Both the position numbers and the translations under genes were made by a program. The notes under the pieces are model-generated. The model was not told the origin of the DNA. It ran no database searches and was given only the letters and a program-made list of their open reading frames with translations. From an uncultured Roseburia sp. (GTDB taxonomy: Bacteria; Bacillota; Clostridia; Lachnospirales; Lachnospiraceae): a stretch of 6,425 nucleotides of DNA. Where the stretch lies: positions 1-6,425 of the forward strand of contig CAMGET010000078.1 in the NCBI GenBank assembly GCA_946055175.1, given 5' to 3'. Positions 1 through 6,425 of the stretch are shown one piece after another. How positions within the stretch are numbered: position 1 is the stretch's first letter; every line of letters begins with the position of its first letter.

Positions 1-2327
1 GTATCGGAAAGACCTTTACGAGCACCATGTGCTGACATGAAGTATTCCAATACGTCAAGACCTTCACGGAAGTTTGACTTGATTGGCAACTCAATAGTTC
101 TACCGGTTGTATCTGCCATCAAACCACGCATACCGGCCAACTGCTTAATCTGCTTATCGGAACCACGGGCTCCGGAGTCAGCCATCATGAAGATATTGTT
201 GTATTTATCCAATCCGGAAAGAAGTGCATGTGTTAATTTATCGTCAGTTTCTTTCCATGTTTCTACTACTTCTTTGTATCGCTCCTCCTCAGTAATCAAA
301 CCACGTTTGTACTGTTTGGTAATCTTGTCAACCGTATCTTCGGCTGCTTTGATTAATTCCGGCTTCTGAGGAGGCACTGTCATATCGGAAATGGATACCG
401 TCATCGCAGCTCTTGTTGAGAACTTGTAACCCATAGCCTTAACAGCATCCAGAACTTCAGCTGTCTTTGTAGCGCCATGAATGTTGATAACTTTTTCCAG
501 AATCTGTTTATTCTGTTTCTTAGCTACAAGGAAATCTACTTCCAGCTTCAATTCGTTTCCAGGAATGGATCTGTCGACAAAGCCTAAATCCTGTGGAATG
601 ATTTCATTGAAAATGAAACGTCCTAAAGTTGATTCCACAACACCTGTCATTTCTGTGCCATCAGCCATCTTCTTTGTGACACGTACTTTAATACGCGCAT
701 GAAGTGTGATTGCACCATTCTCATATGCAAGAATTGCTTCATTTACATTCTTGAAGAATTTTCCTTCTCCCTTAGCACCCGGTCTCTCCTGTGTCAGATA
801 GTAGATACCGAGGACCATATCCTGTGAAGGAACGGCTACCAGACCACCATCAGATGGTTTCAACAGGTTGTTCGGAGATAAAAGCATAAATCTGCATTCT
901 GCCTGTGCCTCAACAGACAGTGGGAGGTGTACAGCCATCTGGTCACCATCGAAGTCGGCGTTGAACGCGGTACATACCAATGGATGCAGTTTAATAGCTT
1001 TACCTTCTACTAAGATTGGCTCAAATGCCTGAATACCAAGACGGTGAAGTGTAGGCGCACGGTTTAACATAACCGGATGTTCTTTGATAACATCCTCTAA
1101 AACATCCCAAACTTCTGTCTGAAGTCTTTCTACCATCTTCTTAGCGCTCTTAATGTTATGTGCAGTTCCGTTTGCAACGAGTTCTTTCATTACGAATGGT
1201 TTGAACAATTCGATTGCCATTTCTTTTGGAAGACCGCACTGATAAATCTTTAATTTTGGTTCTACACAGATAACGGAACGTCCTGAGTAGTCAACTCGCT
1301 TACCAAGTAAGTTCTGACGGAAACGTCCTGACTTACCTTTGAGCATGTCAGATAATGACTTCAGCGCTCTGTTACCAGGTCCTGTAACCGGACGTCCGCG
1401 ACGGCCATTATCAATTAATGCATCAACAGCTTCCTGTAACATACGTTTTTCATTACGAACGATGATGTCAGGTGCTCCTAAATCAAGAAGTCTTCTTAAA
1501 CGGTTATTTCTATTAATAATTCTTCTGTACAAGTCATTCAAGTCAGATGTAGCAAAACGGCCACCGTCTAACTGAACCATTGGACGTAAATCCGGTGGAA
1601 TAACCGGGATAACAGTCATAATCATCCATTCCGGTTTATTCCCTGACTCGCGGAATGCTTCTACAACCTCAAGTCTCTTGATGATGCGGGCACGTTTCTG
1701 GCCTGTTGCATCTTCAAGTTCTGCTTTTAATTCTGCAGAATCTTTTTCAAGATCAATTGCCTGTAACAGTTCCTGAATAGCTTCCGCACCCATTCCTACA
1801 CGGAATGCGTTGCCATACTGTTCTCTTGCATCCTGATATTCACTTTCGGTAAGTACCTGTTTGTACTGTAAAGCAGTATTCCCGCCATCCAGTACGATAT
1901 AAGAAGCAAAGTACAATACTTTTTCCAATGTTCTAGGAGATAAGTCAAGGATTAAGCCCATACGGGATGGAATACCCTTGAAGTACCAGATATGGGAAAC
2001 AGGAGCTGCCAGCTCAATATGTCCCATACGCTCTCTACGAACACTGGCTTTTGTAATTTCAACGCCACATCGGTCACAAACAACACCTTTGTAACGGATT
2101 TTTTTGTATTTTCCACAATGACATTCCCAGTCCTTGCTTGGTCCAAAAATCTTTTCACAGAACAAACCGTCTTTTTCCGGTTTTAAGGTTCTGTAGTTAA
2201 TGGTTTCCGGCTTCTTTACCTCGCCCTTTGACCATTCTCTGATTTTCTCCGGAGATGCTAAACCAATACGGATTGCATCAAAAGATACAGACTGATTCAT
2301 TGCATCTTTATTCATTATTTCTGGCAT
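1..2327 (-). CDS. rpoC: RNA polymerase subunit beta' (RpoC), N-terminal 775 residues, cut by window edge
   Basis: Catalytic beta' subunit of DNA-directed RNA polymerase; with beta, alpha2 and omega it forms the cytoplasmic core enzyme. I translated it by hand without a stop or frameshift. Domains in order: zinc-binding domain with Cys69, Cys71, Cys84 and Cys87 (bases 2067-2123); clamp helices that bind sigma, about residues 262-308; rudder and switch-2 region, about 309-353 ([18 protein letters not shown] at 334-351); the Mg-chelating loop NADFDGD at 456-462 (bases 942-962), with all three Asp present; the F-loop region (DSGARGS, then [10 protein letters not shown]) at about 717-738; and HGARKGLSD at 767-775, where the bridge helix begins. 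The trigger loop and C-terminal half lie outside the window. The start ATG at 2327-2325 gives MPEIMNKD and has a good ribosome binding site 20 bases or less behind rpoB. No part looks broken. Identification is certain from family motifs; this is a partial gene only because the window ends. Confidence 0.98.
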   Translation of the reverse strand, partial: MPEIMNKDAMNQSVSFDAIRIGLASPEKIREWSKGEVKKPETINYRTLKPEKDGLFCEKIFGPSKDWECHCGKYKKIRYKGVVCDRCGVEITKASVRRERMGHIELAAPVSHIWYFKGIPSRMGLILDLSPRTLEKVLYFASYIVLDGGNTALQYKQVLTESEYQDAREQYGNAFRVGMGAEAIQELLQAIDLEKDSAELKAELEDATGQKRARIIKRLEVVEAFRESGNKPEWMIMTVIPVIPPDLRPMVQLDGGRFATSDLNDLYRRIINRNNRLRRLLDLGAPDIIVRNEKRMLQEAVDALIDNGRRGRPVTGPGNRALKSLSDMLKGKSGRFRQNLLGKRVDYSGRSVICVEPKLKIYQCGLPKEMAIELFKPFVMKELVANGTAHNIKSAKKMVERLQTEVWDVLEDVIKEHPVMLNRAPTLHRLGIQAFEPILVEGKAIKLHPLVCTAFNADFDGDQMAVHLPLSVEAQAECRFMLLSPNNLLKPSDGGLVAVPSQDMVLGIYYLTQERPGAKGEGKFFKNVNEAILAYENGAITLHARIKVRVTKKMADGTEMTGVVESTLGRFIFNEIIPQDLGFVDRSIPGNELKLEVDFLVAKKQNKQILEKVINIHGATKTAEVLDAVKAMGYKFSTRAAMTVSISDMTVPPQKPELIKAAEDTVDKITKQYKRGLITEEERYKEVVETWKETDDKLTHALLSGLDKYNNIFMMADSGARGSDKQIKQLAGMRGLMADTTGRTIELPIKSNFREGLDVLEYFMSAHGARKGLSD

Positions 2328-2335
2328 TTATGGCA

Positions 2336-2345
2336 CTCCCTTCCT
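2336..2345 (-). promoter_or_regulatory. rpoC ribosome binding site
   Basis: Read on the minus strand, the 20-base rpoB-rpoC gap contains AGGAAGGGAG, ending 8 bases before the ATG at 2327. It is purine-rich and matches the anti-Shine-Dalgarno partly (AGGA and GGGAG blocks). There is no room for a promoter or terminator in this gap, so rpoC translation depends on the rpoB transcript. Confidence 0.8.
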
Positions 2346-2347
2346 AT

Positions 2348-5300
2348 TTAGTCTTCATCGAAACCTTCGTCTGCCATGTCGTCATAGTAATCAGAATCAT
2401 CCATGTCATCCTCATCTACGTTGACAAGTTCTTCGTTTTCGACGTCAAATTCCTGCTTAGTAAATCCTGCTTTTGCAAAGGATTCGCTATCTTCGAAAGC
2501 AAAGTCTTTATCACCTGAAATGATAGAATTCAAATCGGTATTACCATATTCACTGGTTTCCATTAATTCTACTTCAGCACCGGTATCGTCAAGAACTTTT
2601 ACATCCAAGCCTAATGACTGAAGCTCTTTTAACAATACCTTGAATGATTCCGGAATACCCGGTTCAGGGATGTTGTCACCCTTAATAATTGCCTCGTAAG
2701 TCTTCACACGTCCTACAACGTCATCGGACTTCACAGTCAGGATTTCCTGCAATGTGTAAGCGGCACCGTAAGCTTCCAGTGCCCAAACTTCCATTTCACC
2801 GAAACGCTGTCCACCGAACTGCGCTTTACCACCAAGTGGCTGCTGGGTTACTAAAGAGTAAGGACCGGTTGAACGTGCATGAATCTTATCATCTACTAAG
2901 TGATGGAGTTTCAGGTAATGCATGTGTCCGATTGTTACCGGTGAATCAAATGGTTCTCCTGTACGTCCGTCACGCAGTTGAACTTTACCATCACGGGAGA
3001 TTGGAACACCCTTCCACAATGCTCTGTGGTCACGGTTATCCCACAAATATTTCATCACGTCTTCGTTCAGTGTGTCTTTATATTTTGCTTCGAAGTCTTC
3101 CCACTCCATGTTTACATAGTCATTAGCAAGCTCTAAGGTATCCTGGATATCAATTTCCTTTGCTCCGTCGAATACAGGGGTTTCAATGTTAAAGCCTAAT
3201 GCCTTAGCTGCAAGGCTTAAATGAATCTCAAGGACCTGACCAATGTTCATACGTGAAGGTACGCCTAATGGATTCAATACGATATCAAGCGGACGTCCGT
3301 TTGGAAGGAACGGCATATCTTCTACCGGAAGTACACGAGAAACGACACCCTTGTTACCATGACGTCCGGCCATCTTATCACCGACAGAGATTTTTCTCTT
3401 CTGTGCAATGTAAATACGAACAGCCTGATTTACACCCGGAGATAATTCATCGCCATTTTCTCTTGTAAATACCTTTGCATCTACAACAATACCATATTCA
3501 CCATGCGGTACTTTTAAGGAAGTATCACGAACTTCTCTGGCTTTCTCACCAAAGATTGCACGAAGAAGTCTTTCTTCTGCAGTCAGTTCTGTTTCTCCCT
3601 TTGGTGTAACCTTACCAACAAGGATATCACCGGCACGAACCTCAGCACCAATACGAATGATACCTCTTTCGTCCAAATCCTTTAATGCGTCATCACCGAC
3701 ACCCGGAACGTCACGAGTAATTTCTTCCGGTCCCAACTTGGTGTCACGTGCTTCTGCTTCATATTCCTCAATATGGATGGATGTATAAACATCATCCTGT
3801 ACTAATCTTTCACTTAATAATACAGCATCCTCGTAGTTGTAACCTTCCCATGTCATGAAACCAATCAACGGGTTCTTACCAAGAGCCAATTCTCCGTTTG
3901 AGGTAGAAGGACCATCTGCGATAACCTCGCCTGCTTCTACACGGTCGCCCTTAAATACAACCGGTCTCTGATTGTAGCAGTTGGACTGGTTACTTCTTGA
4001 GAACTTGGTCAGCTTGTAAACATCTCTGCCGCCGTCTGTATTCTTAATTACAATCTGGTTTGATTCTGCGCTTTCAACCACGCCGGCGTTCTTTGCAACC
4101 ACACAGACACCGGAGTCAACAGCCGCTTTTGTTTCCATACCGGTACCTACAACAGGAGCTTCTGTTGTAAGAAGCGGAACGGCCTGACGTTGCATGTTGG
4201 ATCCCATAAGGGCACGGTTCGCATCATCATTCTGTAAGAATGGAATCAACGCTGTAGCTACGGAAAACACCATCTTAGGAGAGACATCCATGTAATCGAA
4301 CATTGTCTTCTCATATTCCTGTGTCTCATCCAGGTAACGACCAGATACTGAATTACGAATAAAGTGTCCTTCTGCATCTAATGCCTCGTTCGCCTGAGCT
4401 ACATGATAATTATCCTCTTCATCTGCGGTCATATAAACAACTTCGTCTGTAACACGCGGATTCTTAGGATCTGATTTATCAATTTTACGATATGGTGCTT
4501 CAATGAAACCATATTCGTTAATTCTTGCATAGCTTGCAAGAGAGTTAATCAAACCGATGTTTGGACCTTCAGGTGTCTCGATAGGGCACATTCTTCCGTA
4601 GTGAGAATAGTGAACATCTCGAACCTCGAATCCGGCACGGTCTCTGGAAAGACCACCAGGGCCCAATGCAGACAAACGTCTCTTGTGAGTCAACTCACCA
4701 AGCGGGTTGTTCTGATCCATGAACTGTGACAACTGTGAAGAACCGAAGAATTCTTTTACAGCTGCTGTTACAGGTTTGATATTAATTAAGCTCTGCGGAG
4801 AAATACCCTCTAAATCAAGAGTAGTCATTCTCTCACGAACCACTCTTTCCATACGGGAAAGACCAATGCGGTACTGGTTCTGTAATAATTCACCAACCGC
4901 ACGGATACGTCTGTTTCCTAAGTGGTCGATATCATCATCGTGGCCAAGGCCATACTCTAAATGCATGTTATAGTTAATGGATGCAAAAATATCATCCTTT
5001 GTAATGTGTTTTGGAATCAAATCATGCACATTACGTTTGATTGCAGCCTTTAACTCTTCCACATCCGGATATTCTTCCATCAACTGTGCAAGAACCGGAT
5101 AATATACTAATTCTGTAATTCCAAGTTCTCTCGGATTGCAGTCCACAAAGTGAGTCAGATCTACCATCATAGAAGAAAGAACTTTGATATTTCTTGTTTC
5201 ACCCTGAATCCATACATATGGAACAGCGGCATTCTGAATATCATCAGCAAGCTCGCGAGTCACTTCTGTACCTGCTGTTGCAATAATTTCACCTGTTGTT

Positions 5301-6202
5301 ACATCAACAACATCCTCGGCAAGAACCTGTCCGTTAATACGGTTTTTAAGTGCCAGTTTCTTGTTGAATTTGTAACGTCCAACCTTAGCCAAATCATATC
5401 TTCTAGGGTCAAAAAACATCATGGAAATAAGGGACTCCGCACTTTCAACTGAAAGCGGCTCCCCTGGTCTGATTTTCTTATATAATTCAAGAAGACCTTC
5501 TTCATAATTTGTTGCAACGTCCTTACCAAAGCTTGCGATAATCTTTGGTTCTTCACCGAACATGTCGATGATTTCCTGGTTGCTGCCAACACCAAGCGCA
5601 CGAATCAATACGGTAATCGGCACTTTTCTGGTTCTATCTACACGAACATAGAATACGTCATTGGAGTCTGTCTCGTATTCTAACCAAGCACCACGGTTTG
5701 GTATTACGGTACAGGAATATAAGGTCTTACCCACTTTATCGTGTGCAATACCATAGTAGATACCAGGAGAACGTACTAACTGGCTGACGATAACTCGCTC
5801 TGCACCGTTAATTACGAAGGTACCGGTCTCTGTCATCAAAGGAAGATCACCCATGAAGATTTCATGTTCATTGATTTCATCTGTCTCTTTGTTATGAAGT
5901 CTTACCTTCACTTTTAAAGGTGCTGCGTAAGTAGCATCTCTTTCTTTGCATTCAGGAATTGTGTACTTTACATCGTCCTCGCATAATGTAAAATCAACGA
6001 ATTCCAGACTCAAGTGACCGCTGTAATCAGCGATTGGAGAGATATCATCTAATACTTCTTTCAAGCCCTCTTTTAAGAACCACTGATAAGAATCCTTCTG
6101 GACCTCGATCAGGTTAGGCATTTCCAATACCTCTTTCTGTCTTGAGTAACTCATACGCATGCTTCTTCCGGCTTTGACCGGACGTATTCTGTTTTTCTCC
6201 AT
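2348..6202 (-). CDS. rpoB: RNA polymerase subunit beta (RpoB), complete, 1284 aa
   Basis: Beta subunit of DNA-directed RNA polymerase. Visible in order: N-terminus [10 protein letters not shown]; protrusion and lobes, about residues 20-430, with a Firmicutes-type lobe segment around 278-350; [10 protein letters not shown] at 423-432; rifamycin pocket at 487-511 (bases 4670-4744); [16 protein letters not shown] at 540-555; NYEDA at 789-793, with Glu791-Asp792 equivalent to E. coli E813-D814; the flap, about 800-910, without the large Gammaproteobacterial insert; [10 protein letters not shown] at 943-952, whose Lys943 and Lys951 match the substrate-contacting E. coli K1065 and K1073; the switch and clamp part, about 1090-1180; then an acidic tail of about 80 residues. 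I chose the ATG at 6202 because GAGGTGA stands 7 bases upstream and family proteins start here. The frame extends 30 codons further up to an ATG at 6292, but that peptide is not conserved. The stop TAA is at 2350-2348, 20 bases before rpoC, so the pair forms an operon. Identity is certain. Confidence 0.99.
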   Translation of the reverse strand: MEKNRIRPVKAGRSMRMSYSRQKEVLEMPNLIEVQKDSYQWFLKEGLKEVLDDISPIADYSGHLSLEFVDFTLCEDDVKYTIPECKERDATYAAPLKVKVRLHNKETDEINEHEIFMGDLPLMTETGTFVINGAERVIVSQLVRSPGIYYGIAHDKVGKTLYSCTVIPNRGAWLEYETDSNDVFYVRVDRTRKVPITVLIRALGVGSNQEIIDMFGEEPKIIASFGKDVATNYEEGLLELYKKIRPGEPLSVESAESLISMMFFDPRRYDLAKVGRYKFNKKLALKNRINGQVLAEDVVDVTTGEIIATAGTEVTRELADDIQNAAVPYVWIQGETRNIKVLSSMMVDLTHFVDCNPRELGITELVYYPVLAQLMEEYPDVEELKAAIKRNVHDLIPKHITKDDIFASINYNMHLEYGLGHDDDIDHLGNRRIRAVGELLQNQYRIGLSRMERVVRERMTTLDLEGISPQSLINIKPVTAAVKEFFGSSQLSQFMDQNNPLGELTHKRRLSALGPGGLSRDRAGFEVRDVHYSHYGRMCPIETPEGPNIGLINSLASYARINEYGFIEAPYRKIDKSDPKNPRVTDEVVYMTADEEDNYHVAQANEALDAEGHFIRNSVSGRYLDETQEYEKTMFDYMDVSPKMVFSVATALIPFLQNDDANRALMGSNMQRQAVPLLTTEAPVVGTGMETKAAVDSGVCVVAKNAGVVESAESNQIVIKNTDGGRDVYKLTKFSRSNQSNCYNQRPVVFKGDRVEAGEVIADGPSTSNGELALGKNPLIGFMTWEGYNYEDAVLLSERLVQDDVYTSIHIEEYEAEARDTKLGPEEITRDVPGVGDDALKDLDERGIIRIGAEVRAGDILVGKVTPKGETELTAEERLLRAIFGEKAREVRDTSLKVPHGEYGIVVDAKVFTRENGDELSPGVNQAVRIYIAQKRKISVGDKMAGRHGNKGVVSRVLPVEDMPFLPNGRPLDIVLNPLGVPSRMNIGQVLEIHLSLAAKALGFNIETPVFDGAKEIDIQDTLELANDYVNMEWEDFEAKYKDTLNEDVMKYLWDNRDHRALWKGVPISRDGKVQLRDGRTGEPFDSPVTIGHMHYLKLHHLVDDKIHARSTGPYSLVTQQPLGGKAQFGGQRFGEMEVWALEAYGAAYTLQEILTVKSDDVVGRVKTYEAIIKGDNIPEPGIPESFKVLLKELQSLGLDVKVLDDTGAEVELMETSEYGNTDLNSIISGDKDFAFEDSESFAKAGFTKQEFDVENEELVNVDEDDMDDSDYYDDMADEGFDED
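2351..2587 (-). other. Acidic C-terminal extension of RpoB (residues about 1206-1284)
   Basis: The canonical end of beta is recognisable as [17 protein letters not shown] at 1190-1206. E. coli beta ends close to the equivalent point. Here about 78 residues follow. The final 34 (1251-1284) hold 19 Asp or Glu and no Lys or Arg, with runs such as DEDDMDD. Acidic C-terminal extensions of beta are seen in other Firmicutes, so this is a lineage trait rather than an error. It is probably disordered; its role is not known to me. Confidence 0.8.
4670..4744 (-). other. Rifamycin-resistance-determining region of rpoB, wild-type residues
   Basis: Residues 487-511 align without gaps to E. coli 507-531 (offset 20). 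The usual resistance positions carry the sensitive residues: Gln493 (E. coli Q513), Asp496 (D516), His506 (H526), Arg509 (R529) and Ser511 (S531). Ile552 (I572) is also unchanged. Gly502 replaces E. coli Ser522, a position that varies between phyla (Ala in Bacillus), so it is not evidence of resistance. Confidence 0.85.
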
Positions 6203-6209
6203 TGACGTT

Positions 6210-6216
6210 TCACCTC
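6210..6216 (-). promoter_or_regulatory. rpoB ribosome binding site
   Basis: Minus-strand GAGGTGA is a 7-base match to the complement of the 16S rRNA 3' end and ends 7 bases before the ATG at 6202. This near-ideal site decides the start in favour of 6202 over the in-frame ATG codons at 6292, 6247 and 6232. Confidence 0.9.
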
Positions 6217-6233
6217 TCGTTTTTATATTCATC

Positions 6234-6268
6234 ACAATAGAAAACATAAAAGACGCAGTCTCTATTGT
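6234..6268 (-). other. Inverted repeat (10-bp stem) just upstream of the rpoB ribosome binding site
   Basis: Minus strand: arm ACAATAGAGA (6268-6259) pairs with TTTCTATTGT (6243-6234), giving ten pairs with one G-U and a 15-base loop. A smaller competing hairpin, AGAC-TGC-GTCT (6261-6251), lies inside and is followed by TTTTATGTTTT. The stem ends 17 bases before the Shine-Dalgarno, close enough to influence ribosome access or serve as a processing site. The function is inferred. Confidence 0.5.
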
Positions 6269-6273
6269 CTCAA

Positions 6274-6300
6274 ACGGAATACGAAGCCTCATTATTCCGT
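6274..6300 (-). other. Perfect 8-bp inverted repeat in the rpoB leader
   Basis: Minus strand ACGGAATA (6300-6293) pairs exactly with TATTCCGT (6281-6274) around an 11-base loop; two outer G-U pairs could extend the stem. There is no T-run after it, so it is not an intrinsic terminator. The non-native upstream ATG (6292) lies in the loop. It may be an RNA structure or a DNA-level operator; the sequence does not distinguish these. Confidence 0.5.
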
Positions 6301-6305
6301 CCTAA

Positions 6306-6347
6306 AATCTATCCCAACCACAAGATAATGTATAGGGATAAACCTAT
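6306..6347 (-). other. Two mutually exclusive hairpins in the rpoB leader
   Basis: Minus strand: TTTATCCC (6342-6335) can pair with GGGATAGA (6315-6308), eight pairs with one G-U plus two outer G-U pairs, across a 19-base loop. Alternatively ATAGG (6347-6343) pairs with CCTAT (6336-6332) across six bases. The two structures share bases 6336-6335 and cannot form together. This is compatible with a switch but is not proof of one. Confidence 0.35.
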
Positions 6348-6425
6348 GCCCACTAGAAAAAATTGCACAATGAGCACAAAGCACCACAATAGTGCACCGT
6401 ATATGATAGCACAATTGCAAGTGAG
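6309..6425 (-). CDS. Possible C-terminal end of an upstream membrane protein (open frame from the window edge)
   Basis: One minus-strand frame is open from 6425 for 38 codons to a TAG at 6311-6309. The peptide has no charged residue and no proline, and one hydrophobic run of over 30 residues (CAIIYGALLWCFVLIVQFF, then LVGIGLSLYIILWLG), typical of one or two membrane helices. Against it: 38 open codons is not rare by chance, T-rich DNA tends to read as hydrophobic, the codons CTA and ATA differ from those favoured in rpoBC, a terminator-like hairpin overlaps it, and a second frame is also open to 6292. I do not recognise a family. The gene start, if any, lies beyond the window. Confidence 0.2.
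   Translation of the reverse strand, partial: LTCNCAIIYGALLWCFVLIVQFFLVGIGLSLYIILWLG
6355..6396 (-). terminator. Possible intrinsic terminator or attenuator upstream of rpoB
   Basis: Minus strand TGCACTAT (6396-6389) pairs with ATTGTGCA (6371-6364), seven of eight positions, with one T-T mismatch and a 17-base loop. Six T's follow at 6362-6357. The stem is only modestly GC-rich and the loop is long, so the terminator would be weak. It could end part of the upstream transcription (rplL side) and let the rest through to rpoBC. It overlaps the hydrophobic open frame at 6309-6425, so at most one of the two readings may matter. Confidence 0.35.
6403..6412 (-). promoter_or_regulatory. Possible extended -10 promoter element
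   Basis: Minus strand TGTGC followed by TATCAT (6408-6403): five of six matches to TATAAT with the TG of an extended -10 one base upstream. The matching -35 would fall at about 6426-6431, outside the window, so it cannot be checked. Transcription would start near 6396, at the foot of the T-run hairpin. This is a guess from consensus only. Confidence 0.25.

Larger units (their letters stand above)
6203..6425 (-). promoter_or_regulatory. Upstream leader region of rpoB with tandem inverted repeats
   Basis: This stretch of 223 bases before rpoB has no recognisable conserved gene. In related genomes rplL normally precedes rpoB; its end is not visible here, so it must lie beyond 6425 if present. 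Read on the minus strand the region is T-rich and holds, in order, a possible -10 element, a hairpin with a T-run, three more inverted repeats and the ribosome binding site. In E. coli the rplL-rpoB gap contains an attenuator and an RNase III-cut hairpin; a comparable arrangement is an inference from the structure here, not shown by sequence similarity. Confidence 0.5.

Noticed and set aside
37..369. Plus-strand open frame of 110 codons opposite rpoC
   Set aside because: Antisense to continuous rpoC codons covering the F-loop region; the real gene explains the openness.
1952..2158. Minus-strand open frame of 68 codons inside rpoC
   Set aside because: Same strand but out of frame with rpoC, which reads through here with its zinc-binding motifs intact; no sign of a programmed frameshift.
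2689..3126. Plus-strand open frame of 145 codons opposite rpoB
   Set aside because: It lies wholly inside the conserved rpoB coding sequence on the other strand, has no recognisable motif and a low-complexity His/Arg/Leu-rich composition; it is a shadow of codon bias.
4670..4744. Possible rifamycin-resistance change, Gly502 at the position of E. coli Ser522
   Set aside because: This position varies naturally between phyla, and all the main resistance positions carry the sensitive residue.
5150..5452. Plus-strand open frame of 100 codons opposite rpoB
   Set aside because: Antisense to the beta lobe coding region, with no family resemblance and no supported ribosome site.
6291..6317. Promoter-like pair TTGGGA (6317-6312) and AATAAT (6296-6291) on the minus strand
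   Set aside because: The spacer is only 15 bases and the -10 lies within a perfect hairpin arm and loop; too weak to call.
6386..6414. Promoter-like pair TTGTGC (6414-6409) and TATTGT (6391-6386) with a 17-base spacer
   Set aside because: Spacing is right but the boxes match consensus poorly (3 and 4 of 6), and both fall within the TTGTG repeats.
6292..6423. Second minus-strand frame open from the edge for 43 codons, whose TAA overlaps the ATG at 6292 (TAATG)
   Set aside because: The peptide is rich in His and Cys without recognisable character, and the overlapping ATG is not the real rpoB start, so the apparent translational coupling is probably coincidence.
1..6425. Mobile elements, CRISPR arrays, tRNA or rRNA genes, defence systems or a new multi-gene system
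   Set aside because: About 96 percent of the window is continuous rpoB and rpoC coding sequence; I saw no transposase, repeat-spacer pattern or RNA gene, and the remaining 240 bases are leader and gap.

Overview
The window is a housekeeping segment read entirely from the minus strand. It holds the RNA polymerase genes rpoB (complete) and rpoC (5' part, running off the left edge at base 1), preceded by a structured leader of about 220 bases. The organism looks like an anaerobic low-to-moderate-GC Firmicute of class Clostridia, most likely a Lachnospiraceae relative. The evidence is the RpoB N-terminus ([12 protein letters not shown]..., [12 protein letters not shown]...), the Firmicutes-type beta lobe, the absence of the large Gammaproteobacterial insert in beta, a long acidic C-terminal tail on beta, and strong Shine-Dalgarno sites. 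Genus cannot be decided from what is visible.

Layout in transcription order (right to left). Bases 6425-6203 are the region upstream of rpoB. It has a possible extended -10 promoter element, a hairpin followed by six T's, three further inverted repeats in tandem, and then a strong ribosome binding site. A hydrophobic open frame enters from the window edge and stops at 6309; it may be the end of an upstream membrane-protein gene or may be chance. Bases 6202-2348 are rpoB (1284 codons plus stop). A 20-base gap carrying the rpoC ribosome binding site follows. Bases 2327-1 are the first 775 codons of rpoC, ending at the start of the bridge helix. I translated rpoC by hand across its whole visible length and found no frameshift or internal stop.

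Function: beta and beta' together form the catalytic cleft of RNA polymerase. Beta supplies the rifamycin pocket, the fork and the substrate-contacting lysines. Beta' supplies the zinc-binding domain, the clamp helices that hold sigma, and the Mg-binding NADFDGD loop. The short gap and shared strand mean that the two genes are co-transcribed.

I found no mobile element, CRISPR array, tRNA, rRNA or new multi-gene system. The parts worth a second look are the rpoB leader, with its tandem hairpins, TTGTG repeats and hydrophobic open frame, and, less so, the acidic tail of beta.
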